A DNA stretch of 64,000 bases from DAINPP01 sp036743375 (GTDB taxonomy: Bacteria; Thermotogota; Thermotogae; MWEM01): assembly GCA_036743375.1 (NCBI GenBank), contig DAINPP010000010.1, positions 1 through 64,000 on the forward strand. Reading direction: 5' to 3'. The stretch's first letter is position 1. The number at the start of each line of letters is the position of its first letter. This document shows positions 26,535-34,871 of this stretch, piece after piece. The translations under genes and the position numbers were made by a program. Below the pieces are notes generated by a model, which had not been told where the DNA came from, ran no database searches, and was given only the letters and a program-made list of their open reading frames with translations.

Positions 26535-27191
26535 ATGGTCTTGGTCTTGAGTGTGTTTGAAAGTGAACTGGAACCGATCAGAGAAGGCATGGTGACGTTT
26601 GAAAAAAAAGAGATCTTTGGTCGCGAGATAAAGAGAGGACTGTTGGGCCGAAATGAAATCGTTACCTGCTCAAGAGTTTTTGGAAAGGTGGAATCAGCCT
26701 TTATCACTCAGAAACTCATCGATGAATATGCGGTAAAAAACATCTTTCTCGTATCCGGGGCAGCTGCCCTTACCAGTGGTCTCAACATAGGCGATGTGGT
26801 CATCGGTGAAGCTTATCATGAATATGACAGAAAGCTCGGAGAAGATAAACACAATCCCGCGATAACGGGGGATCTTGAGACACTTGAAAGCATCCGCTTT
26901 CAGTTCTCCGCCATCAAACAGGGCAAGATTATTTCAGGCGATCAACTGCTCGACAACCAAGCGGTCAGAGACTCTCTCTTTGACAGATACAGGGCCCTCG
27001 CACTCGATATGGATTCTGCGGCAGTCGCAAAGGTTGCCAAGGCAAACGGCTGTCAGTTTTTATCCATCAAAGTCATACTGGACAAGGCGGATGACAGGAC
27101 GCGCGAGGATTATAATCAGAATTGCGAGCGATACGGTTTTATCCCCGCAAGAATACTGAACGACTATCTGAAAAATCACTTTATAGCATAA
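26535..27191 (+). CDS. MTA/SAH nucleosidase-like protein
   Basis: 218 residues, nucleoside-phosphorylase superfamily. FLVSGAAALTSGLNIGDVVIG corresponds to the family GxAGG segment, ISGDQLLDN to the SGDxF motif, and ALDMDSAAVAKVA to the VEMEGAA ribose-binding motif, with Glu replaced by Asp. The catalytic Asp is likely the one in IKVILDKADD. Expected role: hydrolysis of 5'-methylthioadenosine or S-adenosylhomocysteine to recover methionine and autoinducer precursors. The altered motif leaves room for another nucleoside substrate. AGGAGGG lies 7 nt before ATG 26535. A terminator follows. Confidence 0.75.
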   Translation: MVLVLSVFESELEPIREGMVTFEKKEIFGREIKRGLLGRNEIVTCSRVFGKVESAFITQKLIDEYAVKNIFLVSGAAALTSGLNIGDVVIGEAYHEYDRKLGEDKHNPAITGDLETLESIRFQFSAIKQGKIISGDQLLDNQAVRDSLFDRYRALALDMDSAAVAKVAKANGCQFLSIKVILDKADDRTREDYNQNCERYGFIPARILNDYLKNHFIA

Positions 27192-27196
27192 ACGTA

Positions 27197-27220
27197 AAAG
27201 AGAGGGCAAAGCCTCTCTTT
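27197..27220. terminator. Terminator between convergent nucleosidase and flavodoxin genes
   Basis: A 9-bp stem AAAGAGAGG / CCTCTCTTT with a 6-nt loop, A-rich on the left and T-rich on the right (GTTATTT after it). It can serve both strands. Confidence 0.8.
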
Positions 27221-27242
27221 GTTATTTATACGGTGACTCTTT

Positions 27243-27737
27243 TTATTCTTTTTCGGGCAGTTCTTCCTCTGGATTTTCTATTTTCCCGAGCACTTCATTG
27301 GCCCATGTCCTCGCTTCCCGCTTTTCCTCCTCCGACGGGTGCCCTTTTTTAAACAATCCGAACATCGTTCCATATGCCCTGAAATGATCCGTATAGATAC
27401 TGATCCCCTCTTCCGGCATATAGTCGTAGCACTTTTCTATCGCATTTTCCACACTTCCGGGATTACCAACCCAAGTGACAAAGAAGATGAGGTTTCTATC
27501 CCTTTTCAAAGCGGCCTGTTTCAGATTTTCACTCCTGAGAAAGCGTTTGATCTTTGAATTCATGTATTCGGCATAAATTCCACTTCCCAGGAATATGTTA
27601 TCCACATCATCAAGCGGAATCTGCTCGACATCCATCGCCTTGAGATCTATCATTTCACAACATAGTTCCAGGGCTATTTGTTCAGCTATCTGTGCGGTAT
27701 TTCCCTTCCGTGAAGCGTAAATCACCAGATTTTTCAT
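27243..27737 (-). CDS. Flavodoxin-family protein
   Basis: 164 residues. The FMN phosphate-binding loop YASRKGNTAQIAEQI follows the first beta strand (family T/S-x-T/K-G-N-T), and IFLGSGIYA and VTWVGNPGS occupy the two isoalloxazine-loop positions. The C-terminal tail is rich in Glu and Lys. It is a small electron carrier or FMN-dependent quinone/flavin reductase in the cytoplasm. It is upstream-adjacent to two acetyltransferase genes on the same strand and ends at a shared terminator. Confidence 0.8.
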   Translation of the reverse strand: MKNLVIYASRKGNTAQIAEQIALELCCEMIDLKAMDVEQIPLDDVDNIFLGSGIYAEYMNSKIKRFLRSENLKQAALKRDRNLIFFVTWVGNPGSVENAIEKCYDYMPEEGISIYTDHFRAYGTMFGLFKKGHPSEEEKREARTWANEVLGKIENPEEELPEKE

Positions 27738-27764
27738 CTCATCACACCTTTTAAATTGATTTGC

Positions 27765-28199
27765 TCATTTTCTGTCCAGATATCTTCTGATGACCATGCC
27801 ATGAGACTTCAGCATCCTGAACCTTGAATAAAAGCTCTGCAGATCGGGATCACAGGTCAGATCGACACAATCATAATGCTTCAACAATTCCAGCATTCTC
27901 TCCATCAATTCCGTTCCGATTCCCATGTTCTTATATTCGGGGAGAACTTCCAGCATCGGAATAAAGGCAAACTGTACGCCATCGGTAAGAGAATTGATAA
28001 ATCCGACAACCCTGTCTTTCTGCTGATCGACGGCAAGGACAACATGTTCGCTGTTACTCAGCACGGTATAAAAATTGTCTCTGCTCAAAGGCTCCTTCCA
28101 TCCGATAAAAAAGCCGTCAAGGTGCTCTTGTGTTATGCCTTCCAATGTATCCTGATATTTTATCACTCTACCATCGCCTTTAAAAAGTTTATATGTCAT
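27765..28199 (-). CDS. GNAT-family N-acetyltransferase
   Basis: 144 residues. The acetyl-CoA pyrophosphate loop is in EYKNMGIGTELMERMLELL (motif A, R/Q-x-x-G-x-G/A type), preceded by FIPMLEVLPEYK. A C-terminal LQSFYSRFRM matches the usual aromatic end motif. Substrate unknown; it may acetylate a small amine or protein N-terminus. Start ATG 28199 overlaps the stop of the next GNAT gene by 11 bases, so the two acetyltransferases are coupled. Confidence 0.8.
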   Translation of the reverse strand: MTYKLFKGDGRVIKYQDTLEGITQEHLDGFFIGWKEPLSRDNFYTVLSNSEHVVLAVDQQKDRVVGFINSLTDGVQFAFIPMLEVLPEYKNMGIGTELMERMLELLKHYDCVDLTCDPDLQSFYSRFRMLKSHGMVIRRYLDRK

Positions 28200-28602
28200 A
28201 ACTCATCGTATACAGATCCCGCCTCAGTTCAAAGCCAAGTTTCTCGTAAAATGCGATCACCTGAGAATTATCCGTTTTTACCCACAGGGAAAGTTTAACA
28301 ACCCCCATCTCCCCGAACCTTCTGATCAGTTCATACATCAATGCCTTCCCGTATCCAAGTTTTCGACTCGCCTCATTGATCACGAGATGATGAATGGTTC
28401 CCCTTCGACCGTCAAAACCGCCCAGCACAGCCCCTGAAAGCTGATCATCACAAATCACACCAAGTGAAGTACGGGGGTTTGCTCTCAGAAATCTAACATA
28501 TTCCCCTTCACTGTCAGATTTGCCGATCAGAAACCCGGCTTGTTTCCACAATAAAAGGATGTCCTCATAATCTTCCGGTATTAGTTCCCTAATCTGCATC
28601 AT
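28189..28602 (-). CDS. GNAT-family N-acetyltransferase
   Basis: 137 residues, with IRELIPEDYEDILLLWKQAG at the N-terminus as in YpeA/RimI-like enzymes. The motif-A loop is in NEASRKLGYGKALMYELI, and the end motif NSQVIAFYEKLGFELR is near-perfect. GGAGG lies 9 nt before ATG 28602. It is divergent from the activase/dehydratase-like cluster. Substrate unknown. Confidence 0.85.
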   Translation of the reverse strand: MMQIRELIPEDYEDILLLWKQAGFLIGKSDSEGEYVRFLRANPRTSLGVICDDQLSGAVLGGFDGRRGTIHHLVINEASRKLGYGKALMYELIRRFGEMGVVKLSLWVKTDNSQVIAFYEKLGFELRRDLYTMSYDI

Positions 28603-28671
28603 TTACCGCCGCCTCCTTCTATTATAACAAAAATATATGAAGATAAAAGTTAATGAAAAATCATTTAGATG

Positions 28672-28680
28672 TGATAGAAT
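28672..28680 (+). promoter_or_regulatory. Extended -10 element before the activase/dehydratase-like cluster
   Basis: TGATAGAAT, an extended -10 with one mismatch in the hexamer, about 50 bases upstream of ATG 28732, in the divergent gap with the GNAT genes. No -35 of note. Confidence 0.4.
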
Positions 28681-28731
28681 AAACGGTGAGGTCTTAAGAA
28701 TTCTAAAAACTACTGTGAGGTAAGTGAGTTC

Positions 28732-29676
28732 ATGAAAAAAATAGGAATACCTCATGCCCTTTTGTACTGGTATTATGTTCCCTTCTTCAGAACACTTTTT
28801 GAGGAATTGGGGTATGAGGTCGTCATAAGCAAGGAAACAACGAAGAACATCGTAAATGAAGGAATCAAGTATTCCGTACCGGAATTGTGTGCTCCAATCA
28901 AAATACACAACGGCCATGTTTCCACCCTTCTTGATACAGATGTGGATTATGTCTTCATTCCAAGGTTTGTATCGCTGAGAAAATACGAGGTATTCTGTCC
29001 CAAATTCATGGGACTGCCGGATCTCAGTCTTCATTCGATTCCGAATATGGAAAAGAAAATGCTGACCTGCGATATACAGGTTCGGAAGGAAAATATCGCG
29101 GATATTCAAACCTATCAATCATTGATGGAGACACTCGGTATAGAAAAAAAGCAGTTCAGGCGGGCCCTGAAAGCGGCGGAACAGGAATGGACCGCATCGA
29201 GACGTGAAAGCCTATCAAGAGGAAGAGAATCACTGAATAAAAAGGACAGCATACACATTGGCCTGATGGGATATGTCTACAACGTATACGATAAATATCT
29301 CAGTATGGATATCACAAAAAAGCTCGAAGATATGGGCATCGTTTTCACAACATTCGAGATGATCGAAGAAAAGGATATCTATGCGGAAACCGCCAAGCTC
29401 GACAAGGAATTATTCTGGACATTCAGTAATAAGGTGCTTGGTGCCGGTCTCCACCTGATTCACAATAATCTCATCGACGGGCTGATACACATCACCGCCT
29501 TCGGATGCGGTCCGGATTCATTCCTCGGGAAGATCTTTGAAATCGAATCCGGAGAGGCCGAAATCCCCTTTCTCACCATCAGAATAGATGAGCACAGCGG
29601 AGAAAATCATCTCATAACACGAGTAGAGGCCTTTGTCGACATGCTAAAAAGAAAAAAGTCAGGAGTATTCATATGA
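28732..29676 (+). CDS. HgdB/DUF2229-like putative dehydratase-type subunit 1
   Basis: 314 residues. It begins IGIPHALLYWYYVPFFRTLF, the characteristic start of DUF2229 (found in long 'acyl-CoA dehydratase activase-related' proteins and related to the 2-hydroxyglutaryl-CoA dehydratase D component). Conserved cysteines are in PELCAPIKIHNG, VFCPKFMGLPD and AFGCGPDSFL, the places where the superfamily binds iron-sulfur clusters. Inferred role: iron-sulfur protein that receives a low-potential electron from the ATP-dependent activase encoded two genes downstream. It overlaps the next gene by 4 bp. Substrate unknown. Confidence 0.8.
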   Translation: MKKIGIPHALLYWYYVPFFRTLFEELGYEVVISKETTKNIVNEGIKYSVPELCAPIKIHNGHVSTLLDTDVDYVFIPRFVSLRKYEVFCPKFMGLPDLSLHSIPNMEKKMLTCDIQVRKENIADIQTYQSLMETLGIEKKQFRRALKAAEQEWTASRRESLSRGRESLNKKDSIHIGLMGYVYNVYDKYLSMDITKKLEDMGIVFTTFEMIEEKDIYAETAKLDKELFWTFSNKVLGAGLHLIHNNLIDGLIHITAFGCGPDSFLGKIFEIESGEAEIPFLTIRIDEHSGENHLITRVEAFVDMLKRKKSGVFI

Positions 29677-30764
29677 AAATATCTTTCCCCTACATGGGAC
29701 CGGTTATCCTGTATCAGAAAATATTAGAAAAATTTGGACACGAAGTGGTTATGCCTATCCGTCCAAACAAGACGACGTTTGACCTCGGAGTAAAAAACAG
29801 TCCGGAATATGCCTGTTTCCCTTTCAAGGTGCTGATGGGGACCTATATTCAGAGTTGTGAACGGGGTGTTGAGGTGATAGGAACCTCCGGCGGTCATGGT
29901 CCCTGCAGAGCCGGTTATTACGGTGAAATTCACAAGAGAATCCTGAAACAGATGGGATACGACGTTGAATTCATCATCTTTGATTCGGTTTTCAGAGACA
30001 GTAAGAAATTCTGGGGTCAGTTGAAGCGGATCACGAATCATCACAACATTTTTCAGGCCATCCCCACCTTTATCTACTGTTATAAGCTACTTCAGACCAT
30101 CGATCACTTTGAAAAACGGATCACACGGATCAGGCCCTACGAACTCGTCAAGGGATCCGTCGATGATGCCTGGGACAAGATCAACCGGATTCTCAGTCAG
30201 ACAAACAACAAGGAAGAGCTCTTTCGCGATACCGAGATCTGTAACAAGATGCTCGATTCAATAGAAACCTTTACCATCCCGGAAGAGGAAAAATTGAGAA
30301 TCGGTATCGTTGGGGAAATTTATGTGGTCATGGAGCCATCCGTCAACGGGAACATAGAAAAGAAACTCAACGATCTTGGCTGTGAGACACTTCGATCTCA
30401 ATATCTGCTTGAATGGGTGGATTATCACATTCTTCCGACAAAATCAAAAAAACAGCATGAACTGGATATCATAAAAAAGGGTAGCGAATATATCAAGCTA
30501 AACATCGGGGGACATGCACAACAAACGGTTGGAAGCATGGTGGATTTTTATGAGAGAAATTATGATGGTGTTATCCATCTCATGCCATTTTCATGTCTGC
30601 CGGAACTGGTTTCACAAAGCATCACGAATACACTCTCAAAAAAAATACCCATCATGACACTTTCATTGGACGAGCAGTCAGGTGAGGCGAATAATCAGAC
30701 TCGAATAGAGGCTTTCGTAGATCTACTCAGAAACAGAAAGATGAAAAAATCACGAACAGCCTGA
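29673..30764 (+). CDS. HgdB/DUF2229-like putative dehydratase-type subunit 2
   Basis: 363 residues, homologous in layout to the gene before it. It starts ISFPYMGPVILYQKILEKFG and has cysteines in PEYACFPFKVLMG, GHGPCRAGYYG and MPFSCLPELV, the last before a segment similar to the LSLDEQSGEAN motif (subunit 1 has IRIDEHSGEN). The shared DE-SGE-N end motif supports duplication or a heterodimer. This family carries [4Fe-4S] or double-cubane clusters; which one is not decidable from sequence. It is coupled to subunit 1 (ATGA) and followed after 16 bases by the activase gene, with a GGAGGG between. Confidence 0.8.
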   Translation: MKISFPYMGPVILYQKILEKFGHEVVMPIRPNKTTFDLGVKNSPEYACFPFKVLMGTYIQSCERGVEVIGTSGGHGPCRAGYYGEIHKRILKQMGYDVEFIIFDSVFRDSKKFWGQLKRITNHHNIFQAIPTFIYCYKLLQTIDHFEKRITRIRPYELVKGSVDDAWDKINRILSQTNNKEELFRDTEICNKMLDSIETFTIPEEEKLRIGIVGEIYVVMEPSVNGNIEKKLNDLGCETLRSQYLLEWVDYHILPTKSKKQHELDIIKKGSEYIKLNIGGHAQQTVGSMVDFYERNYDGVIHLMPFSCLPELVSQSITNTLSKKIPIMTLSLDEQSGEANNQTRIEAFVDLLRNRKMKKSRTA

Positions 30765-30780
30765 TAGTGGAGGGAAAAAA

Positions 30781-31791
30781 GTGAAAAAGATTTATGTGGG
30801 AATAGATGTCGGCTCGGTGAGCGTCAACGTTGTAGCGGTTGACGAACGAAACCGGATCATTTTTAAAACCTATGACCGAACTAACGGTCAGCCCCTTGAG
30901 ATCATCAGAAGGGGATTGAACAATCTTTACCGTTTTATAGATGGGGAATATGAGGTAGCCGGAATCGGTACGACGGGAAGCGGACGAGAACTGGCCGGAA
31001 CCATTGTGGGGGCAGATGTCATCAAGAATGAAATCACCTCACATGCCGTTGCCACGATGGACGAGGTACCGGATGTCCGGACGATCTTTGAGATCGGTGG
31101 GCAGGATTCCAAGATCATACTCATAAAGGACCAGATGGTAGTCGATTTTGCCATGAACACGGTTTGTGCCGCCGGAACGGGCTCATTCTTAGATCATCAG
31201 GCAGAAAGGCTGAATATCCCAATAGAGGTATTCGGGGATCTGGCACTCCAATCCGACAACGAAGTGAGGATTGCGGGAAGATGTACCGTTTTTGCGGAAT
31301 CGGACATGATCGCCAAACAGCAGTATGGCTTCTCAAAACCGGATATCATCAACGGACTGTGTATCGCACTTGTCAGAAATTACCTGAACAACCTCGGGAG
31401 GTCCAAAAGGCTGGAACCGCCTTTCGTCTTTCAGGGTGGAGTAGCCGCAAACAAAGGTATCGTCGCGGCATTCGAAAAGGAAATGAGGCATGAAATCATC
31501 GTTCTCCCCGATTTCAACGTCATGGGTGCCAAAGGAATCGCCATCATCGCAAAAGAATATCTTCATACAAAAGGCATCAAGACCCGTTTTAAAGGATTTG
31601 ACTCGTTGGAATTAACCTTCAAACCGAGCAGCTTTATCTGTCATGACTGTTCAAATAATTGTGAAGTCGTAATGATAAAAACGGAAAAAGAAATCATCGC
31701 CATCTGGGGAGATAAATGTGGAAAATGGAAAAATCAGAAAGATCGTCTTCTTGAAGATATGAGGAATAAGGACAAAAACAAGGTTTATTAA
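30781..31791 (+). CDS. ATP-dependent activase of the 2-hydroxyacyl-CoA dehydratase / BadF family
   Basis: 336 residues, GTG start. ASKHA-fold ATPase: GIDVGSVSVNVVA (phosphate 1), IGTTGSGR, EIGGQDSKI (phosphate 2), and QGGVAANKG (adenosine). The two cysteines that bridge a [4Fe-4S] cluster across the homodimer are in NTVCAAGTGSFLD and AGRCTVFAESDM. ATP hydrolysis would inject one low-potential electron into the partner protein, as HgdC does. An extra C-terminal part (from about 280) carries CHDCSNNC, a Cys-rich motif not found in plain HgdC but typical of the long activase-related proteins. The three genes together look like that long protein cut into separate chains. Confidence 0.88.
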   Translation: MKKIYVGIDVGSVSVNVVAVDERNRIIFKTYDRTNGQPLEIIRRGLNNLYRFIDGEYEVAGIGTTGSGRELAGTIVGADVIKNEITSHAVATMDEVPDVRTIFEIGGQDSKIILIKDQMVVDFAMNTVCAAGTGSFLDHQAERLNIPIEVFGDLALQSDNEVRIAGRCTVFAESDMIAKQQYGFSKPDIINGLCIALVRNYLNNLGRSKRLEPPFVFQGGVAANKGIVAAFEKEMRHEIIVLPDFNVMGAKGIAIIAKEYLHTKGIKTRFKGFDSLELTFKPSSFICHDCSNNCEVVMIKTEKEIIAIWGDKCGKWKNQKDRLLEDMRNKDKNKVY

Positions 31792-31793
31792 TC

Positions 31794-31814
31794 AAGAACG
31801 AACGGGGTTCTTTT
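31794..31814 (+). terminator. Weak terminator after the activase gene
   Basis: A 6-bp stem AAGAAC/GTTCTT with a 7-nt loop followed by TTTT, two bases after the activase stop. Short stem, so only moderate support. Confidence 0.5.
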
Positions 31815-31841
31815 AGTAAAAGAATATATCGAGAAGTCTCT

Positions 31842-33275
31842 TCAATTGGTAGGAAAGGTGTAGACAGTGGCGGTCGTCTGAAGATTTTTTGCCACTGTCA
31901 GATCGCGTATATACACGTCGAGACGTTGACCTTTTATCGCACTTCCCTCGTCCTGAACGACAAAAAGTCCTCTTGAGGGGGTGTTGCTCAGTTCAGGGAT
32001 GTACAACAGGGTTCCCTTTTCAAAGAGCTCGGGATCAGCGGCAACCGAGTACCACTCTTTTGCAAAGCCACCCTCTTTTACCCTTCTGAAATAGGGAAAA
32101 AAAGGAAGATTTCCATCTTCCCATTCCGTATAAAAGGTTATCTTAAAAGCGCCCATCTTCATGAGAAACAGATTCATGGGGTCCCTGTATTCCGAGTGCA
32201 GGATGTATTCCAGCGTAAATTGTCCTTCATACGCTTCTCCAATGATCTGATTAGGCGACACCCAATCTCCCTTGGACACCAGAGGGGTCTTTATTCCCGT
32301 GTACACCAGTTTCATATCATTTCCCTGATAGATGACCACATAACCGCTTCCCACATCGATGACCTTGCCTGCAAGGCAGGACACGATCTGCTGACCGGAA
32401 TCCACCTTGAAAACAAGTCCTCTTGAAAATCCCTCAGAGGTCTTCTCTCCGAAAAAAGACCGAATGTCTTCCGGAATGATGTTTATCCTTCCATAAAGTG
32501 GCAACACGATACTCTCATAGATGGGTCTTGTCGTGATGGTCAGTTCCTGTCCCCTTCTGATCGTTCTCGGATCGTCTATGCCATTTTCACGCATGATCTG
32601 CTCCACACCGTCAGACCCGAGATCAAAGGCATCGGCAATCTGACTCAGCGTATCACCGGATTGAATGATATAGTTGACCTGCTTCCCATAAACGGGATAC
32701 TGATCTTCTGCCATCAGCTGATCGGCTTCTGAATACATCTGCCATCTGATCGTCCGGAAATTGTCCTTCAGCAGGGCAATCTCCTTCTGCAGTCTGTCCA
32801 ATTCCGATGTGTCATAAACAGCCGGATTCTCATCCGCTACCGGATTTTCAACGGGTATTACGGAGAATTTTTCTTCAAATTCGGTCATCGTCTTCCTGTT
32901 CTGAACTTCAATCAGCGCCTGGATCTGTTCTATTGTGGGGATCTCGGAGACTTCCGAGATATCGGGAACGGAATGCAGCATACCGGAATAGGTAATACTG
33001 GAATAGAGTGTATCGATATAGTCATGGTTCCGGTTGACCGCCTCTCTTAAGGCCTCCAGCTCGGAACTGTTCCGGTTGATATCCCTTGAATTCTGACCGA
33101 TTGCCGACAGCACCTCTTCCACCCGCAACTGCAATGAAACGAGCAGCGTTTCAAGGGAATCAATTCGTATGGTTTCCCCGTTAACCCCTTCCGTCTGTGA
33201 TGGATTCACACAGGAGGTGAAAAAAAGCACTATGATTATCCCCGTCAGTAAAATTGATACACCGTGTTTTTTCAA
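31842..33275 (-). CDS. Lipoprotein with coiled coil, LysM, degenerate LytM/M23 and 3D domain
   Basis: 477 residues; lipobox FFTSC gives lipidated Cys22. A heptad-rich coiled coil follows (about 40-75). LysM is at about 200-250 (VNYIIQSGDTLSQIADAF), for peptidoglycan binding. An M23/LytM-like beta domain (about 280-370) shows the family turns but lacks the HxxxD and HxH zinc ligands, so it should be inactive, like EnvC/NlpD activators. The C-terminus (from about 385) matches the '3D' double-psi-barrel domain, with VAADPELFEKGTLLYIPEL and QDEGSAIKGQRLDVYI. It probably remodels peptidoglycan or regulates an amidase at the outer membrane. It overlaps the DUF2225 gene by 4 bp. Confidence 0.8.
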   Translation of the reverse strand: MKKHGVSILLTGIIIVLFFTSCVNPSQTEGVNGETIRIDSLETLLVSLQLRVEEVLSAIGQNSRDINRNSSELEALREAVNRNHDYIDTLYSSITYSGMLHSVPDISEVSEIPTIEQIQALIEVQNRKTMTEFEEKFSVIPVENPVADENPAVYDTSELDRLQKEIALLKDNFRTIRWQMYSEADQLMAEDQYPVYGKQVNYIIQSGDTLSQIADAFDLGSDGVEQIMRENGIDDPRTIRRGQELTITTRPIYESIVLPLYGRINIIPEDIRSFFGEKTSEGFSRGLVFKVDSGQQIVSCLAGKVIDVGSGYVVIYQGNDMKLVYTGIKTPLVSKGDWVSPNQIIGEAYEGQFTLEYILHSEYRDPMNLFLMKMGAFKITFYTEWEDGNLPFFPYFRRVKEGGFAKEWYSVAADPELFEKGTLLYIPELSNTPSRGLFVVQDEGSAIKGQRLDVYIRDLTVAKNLQTTATVYTFPTN

Positions 33276-33952
33276 TTCTGCTCATTGCCCCTTATATCTT
33301 CCCAGAGTTTCTGTCCCGCCTTGATAAAGTGCGAGTTCGTCCCCCTGTAATCCCGGACGAGTTTTTCGAGCCATTTAAACCCTTCTCTGGTATGATTCAA
33401 CTGAATGTTCAACGATGCAATATAAAACATGATGGCATCGCTGTGCTGACCTTTTTTATCCTCGCCAAAAGATCTTTCAAATTGTTTGAGCGCCTTTGAA
33501 TAGGTTATGGCCGCATTTTCCATATCTTTTTTATCGAGATAGTACCATCCCATCTTCAGAAGGATCTGTGCCATCTTGAAGGCCATATCGACCTTCATGT
33601 AGGTCAAAAGTCCAAGCACGTCTATGATATGTGCGTCTTCGGCGTTCCGATCTTCGCCAAGCTCCGGTGAAAGGTTCTTCCGGGCTCTTTCAAGAGAACG
33701 TCTGAGATCTTCAAGCGCCTTAAAATTCATCCTGGCAAGAATTGTCTCAAAGTCATTTTCAAAGGCGGAAAAATAACAGGAAGGACAGGTTACCAGATTG
33801 TACCAGTCCGGGTTCACTCCCCTATACGTCGGACGTAGGAAAACGTCCCTCTCCTTGATGGCGATCGCACTGGAAAAGACTCTGACGGTTTCAAATTCCT
33901 CACCACAGAGCGGACAGGTAAAAGACTTATACCAGAAAACCTTTTTAGCCAT
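33272..33952 (-). CDS. DUF2225 family zinc-ribbon/TPR protein
   Basis: 226 residues. Two Cys pairs (TCPLCGEEF near residue 13 and VTCPSCYFSAF near 55) form a zinc site, and the rest is helical and TPR-like (GWYYLDKKDMENAAITYSKAL). This matches DUF2225, whose role is unknown. It lies 2 bases after ftsY and overlaps the LysM lipoprotein gene. Its position between ftsY and an envelope protein suggests a link with membrane or cell-wall processes, but that is inference. Confidence 0.75.
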   Translation of the reverse strand: MAKKVFWYKSFTCPLCGEEFETVRVFSSAIAIKERDVFLRPTYRGVNPDWYNLVTCPSCYFSAFENDFETILARMNFKALEDLRRSLERARKNLSPELGEDRNAEDAHIIDVLGLLTYMKVDMAFKMAQILLKMGWYYLDKKDMENAAITYSKALKQFERSFGEDKKGQHSDAIMFYIASLNIQLNHTREGFKWLEKLVRDYRGTNSHFIKAGQKLWEDIRGNEQN

Positions 33953-33954
33953 CT

Positions 33955-34860
33955 TTATTCATCCGTTTCATCAATTAACGCCTTGACAAAATCCCTTGCA
34001 ACAAATGGTTTCAAATCATCCACTCCTTCACCGACACCGATAAACTTTATGGGAATGCCAAAGGTCTCTTTGATGGAAAGTGCTATGCCTCCTTTTGCCG
34101 TTCCATCAAGTTTCGTGATAACGATTCCGGTTACGCCGACCGCCTCGGCAAATTTTTCCGCCTGAATCAGACCGTTCTGTCCCGTCGTCGCATCGATAAC
34201 GAGCAGAATTTCATGTGGCGCCTCGGGTATTACCTTCTTGACCACCTTATGAACCTTCGTCAGTTCATTCATGAGATTGACCTTGTTGTGCAGCCTTCCC
34301 GCCGTATCGATGATGACGACATCCTTGCCTTTGGCATAACCATGCTGAACCGCATCAAAGGCCACAGCACCGGCATCGGCTCCGTGCTGATGAGAGATAA
34401 GCGTTACGTCCGCCCTGTCTTCAGCCCATACTCTCAACTGATCTATGGCCGCAGCCCTGAACGTATCCGCTGCGGCAAGCACAACGTCCTTGCCTTCCTC
34501 CTTCAGACTCTTGGCCATCTTGCCTATCGTCGTGGTCTTTCCGGCTCCGTTAACCCCAACGACACTGATGACAAGTGGTCCCTCATCGGGATATTTCAGC
34601 GAATTATCCCCTTCGAGCATCTCTATCATGATTTCCCTGAGCGCATCATCGAGTGTCTCAAAATCCCTCTGTCTCGCCTGGAGTTCATCGATGATCTTAT
34701 TGGCACAATCAACACCCACATCCCCCATGATGAGAAGTTCTTCTATCTCCTCGAGGGTGTCTTCATCGAGTTTCTTATATTTAAGGATCCTTGTAATCTT
34801 TCCAAATATTGCCTCGTTGGTCTTTTTCAAACCACTTTTCAACTTGTCAAAAAAACCCAT
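33955..34860 (-). CDS. ftsY: Signal recognition particle receptor FtsY
   Basis: SRP-family GTPase that docks SRP-ribosome complexes to the membrane. 301 residues: NG domains only, without the long acidic A domain of E. coli FtsY. G motifs: GVNGAGKTTTIGKMA, DTFRAAAIDQL, IIDTAGRLH, ITKLDGTAKGG, and the closing FIGVGEGVDDLKPF. The short N-terminus (MGFFDKLKSGLKKT) is the amphipathic membrane-targeting helix. It follows cheR by 11 bases. Confidence 0.96.
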   Translation of the reverse strand: MGFFDKLKSGLKKTNEAIFGKITRILKYKKLDEDTLEEIEELLIMGDVGVDCANKIIDELQARQRDFETLDDALREIMIEMLEGDNSLKYPDEGPLVISVVGVNGAGKTTTIGKMAKSLKEEGKDVVLAAADTFRAAAIDQLRVWAEDRADVTLISHQHGADAGAVAFDAVQHGYAKGKDVVIIDTAGRLHNKVNLMNELTKVHKVVKKVIPEAPHEILLVIDATTGQNGLIQAEKFAEAVGVTGIVITKLDGTAKGGIALSIKETFGIPIKFIGVGEGVDDLKPFVARDFVKALIDETDE

Positions 34861-34871
34861 TCTATCGTCTC

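Noticed and set aside
30927..31566. Frames inside the activase gene on either strand
   Set aside because: Shadows; the plus-strand 336-residue protein carries all ATPase and Cys motifs.
33798..33986. Plus-strand frame in the DUF2225/ftsY junction
   Set aside because: Antisense to two real overlapping genes.
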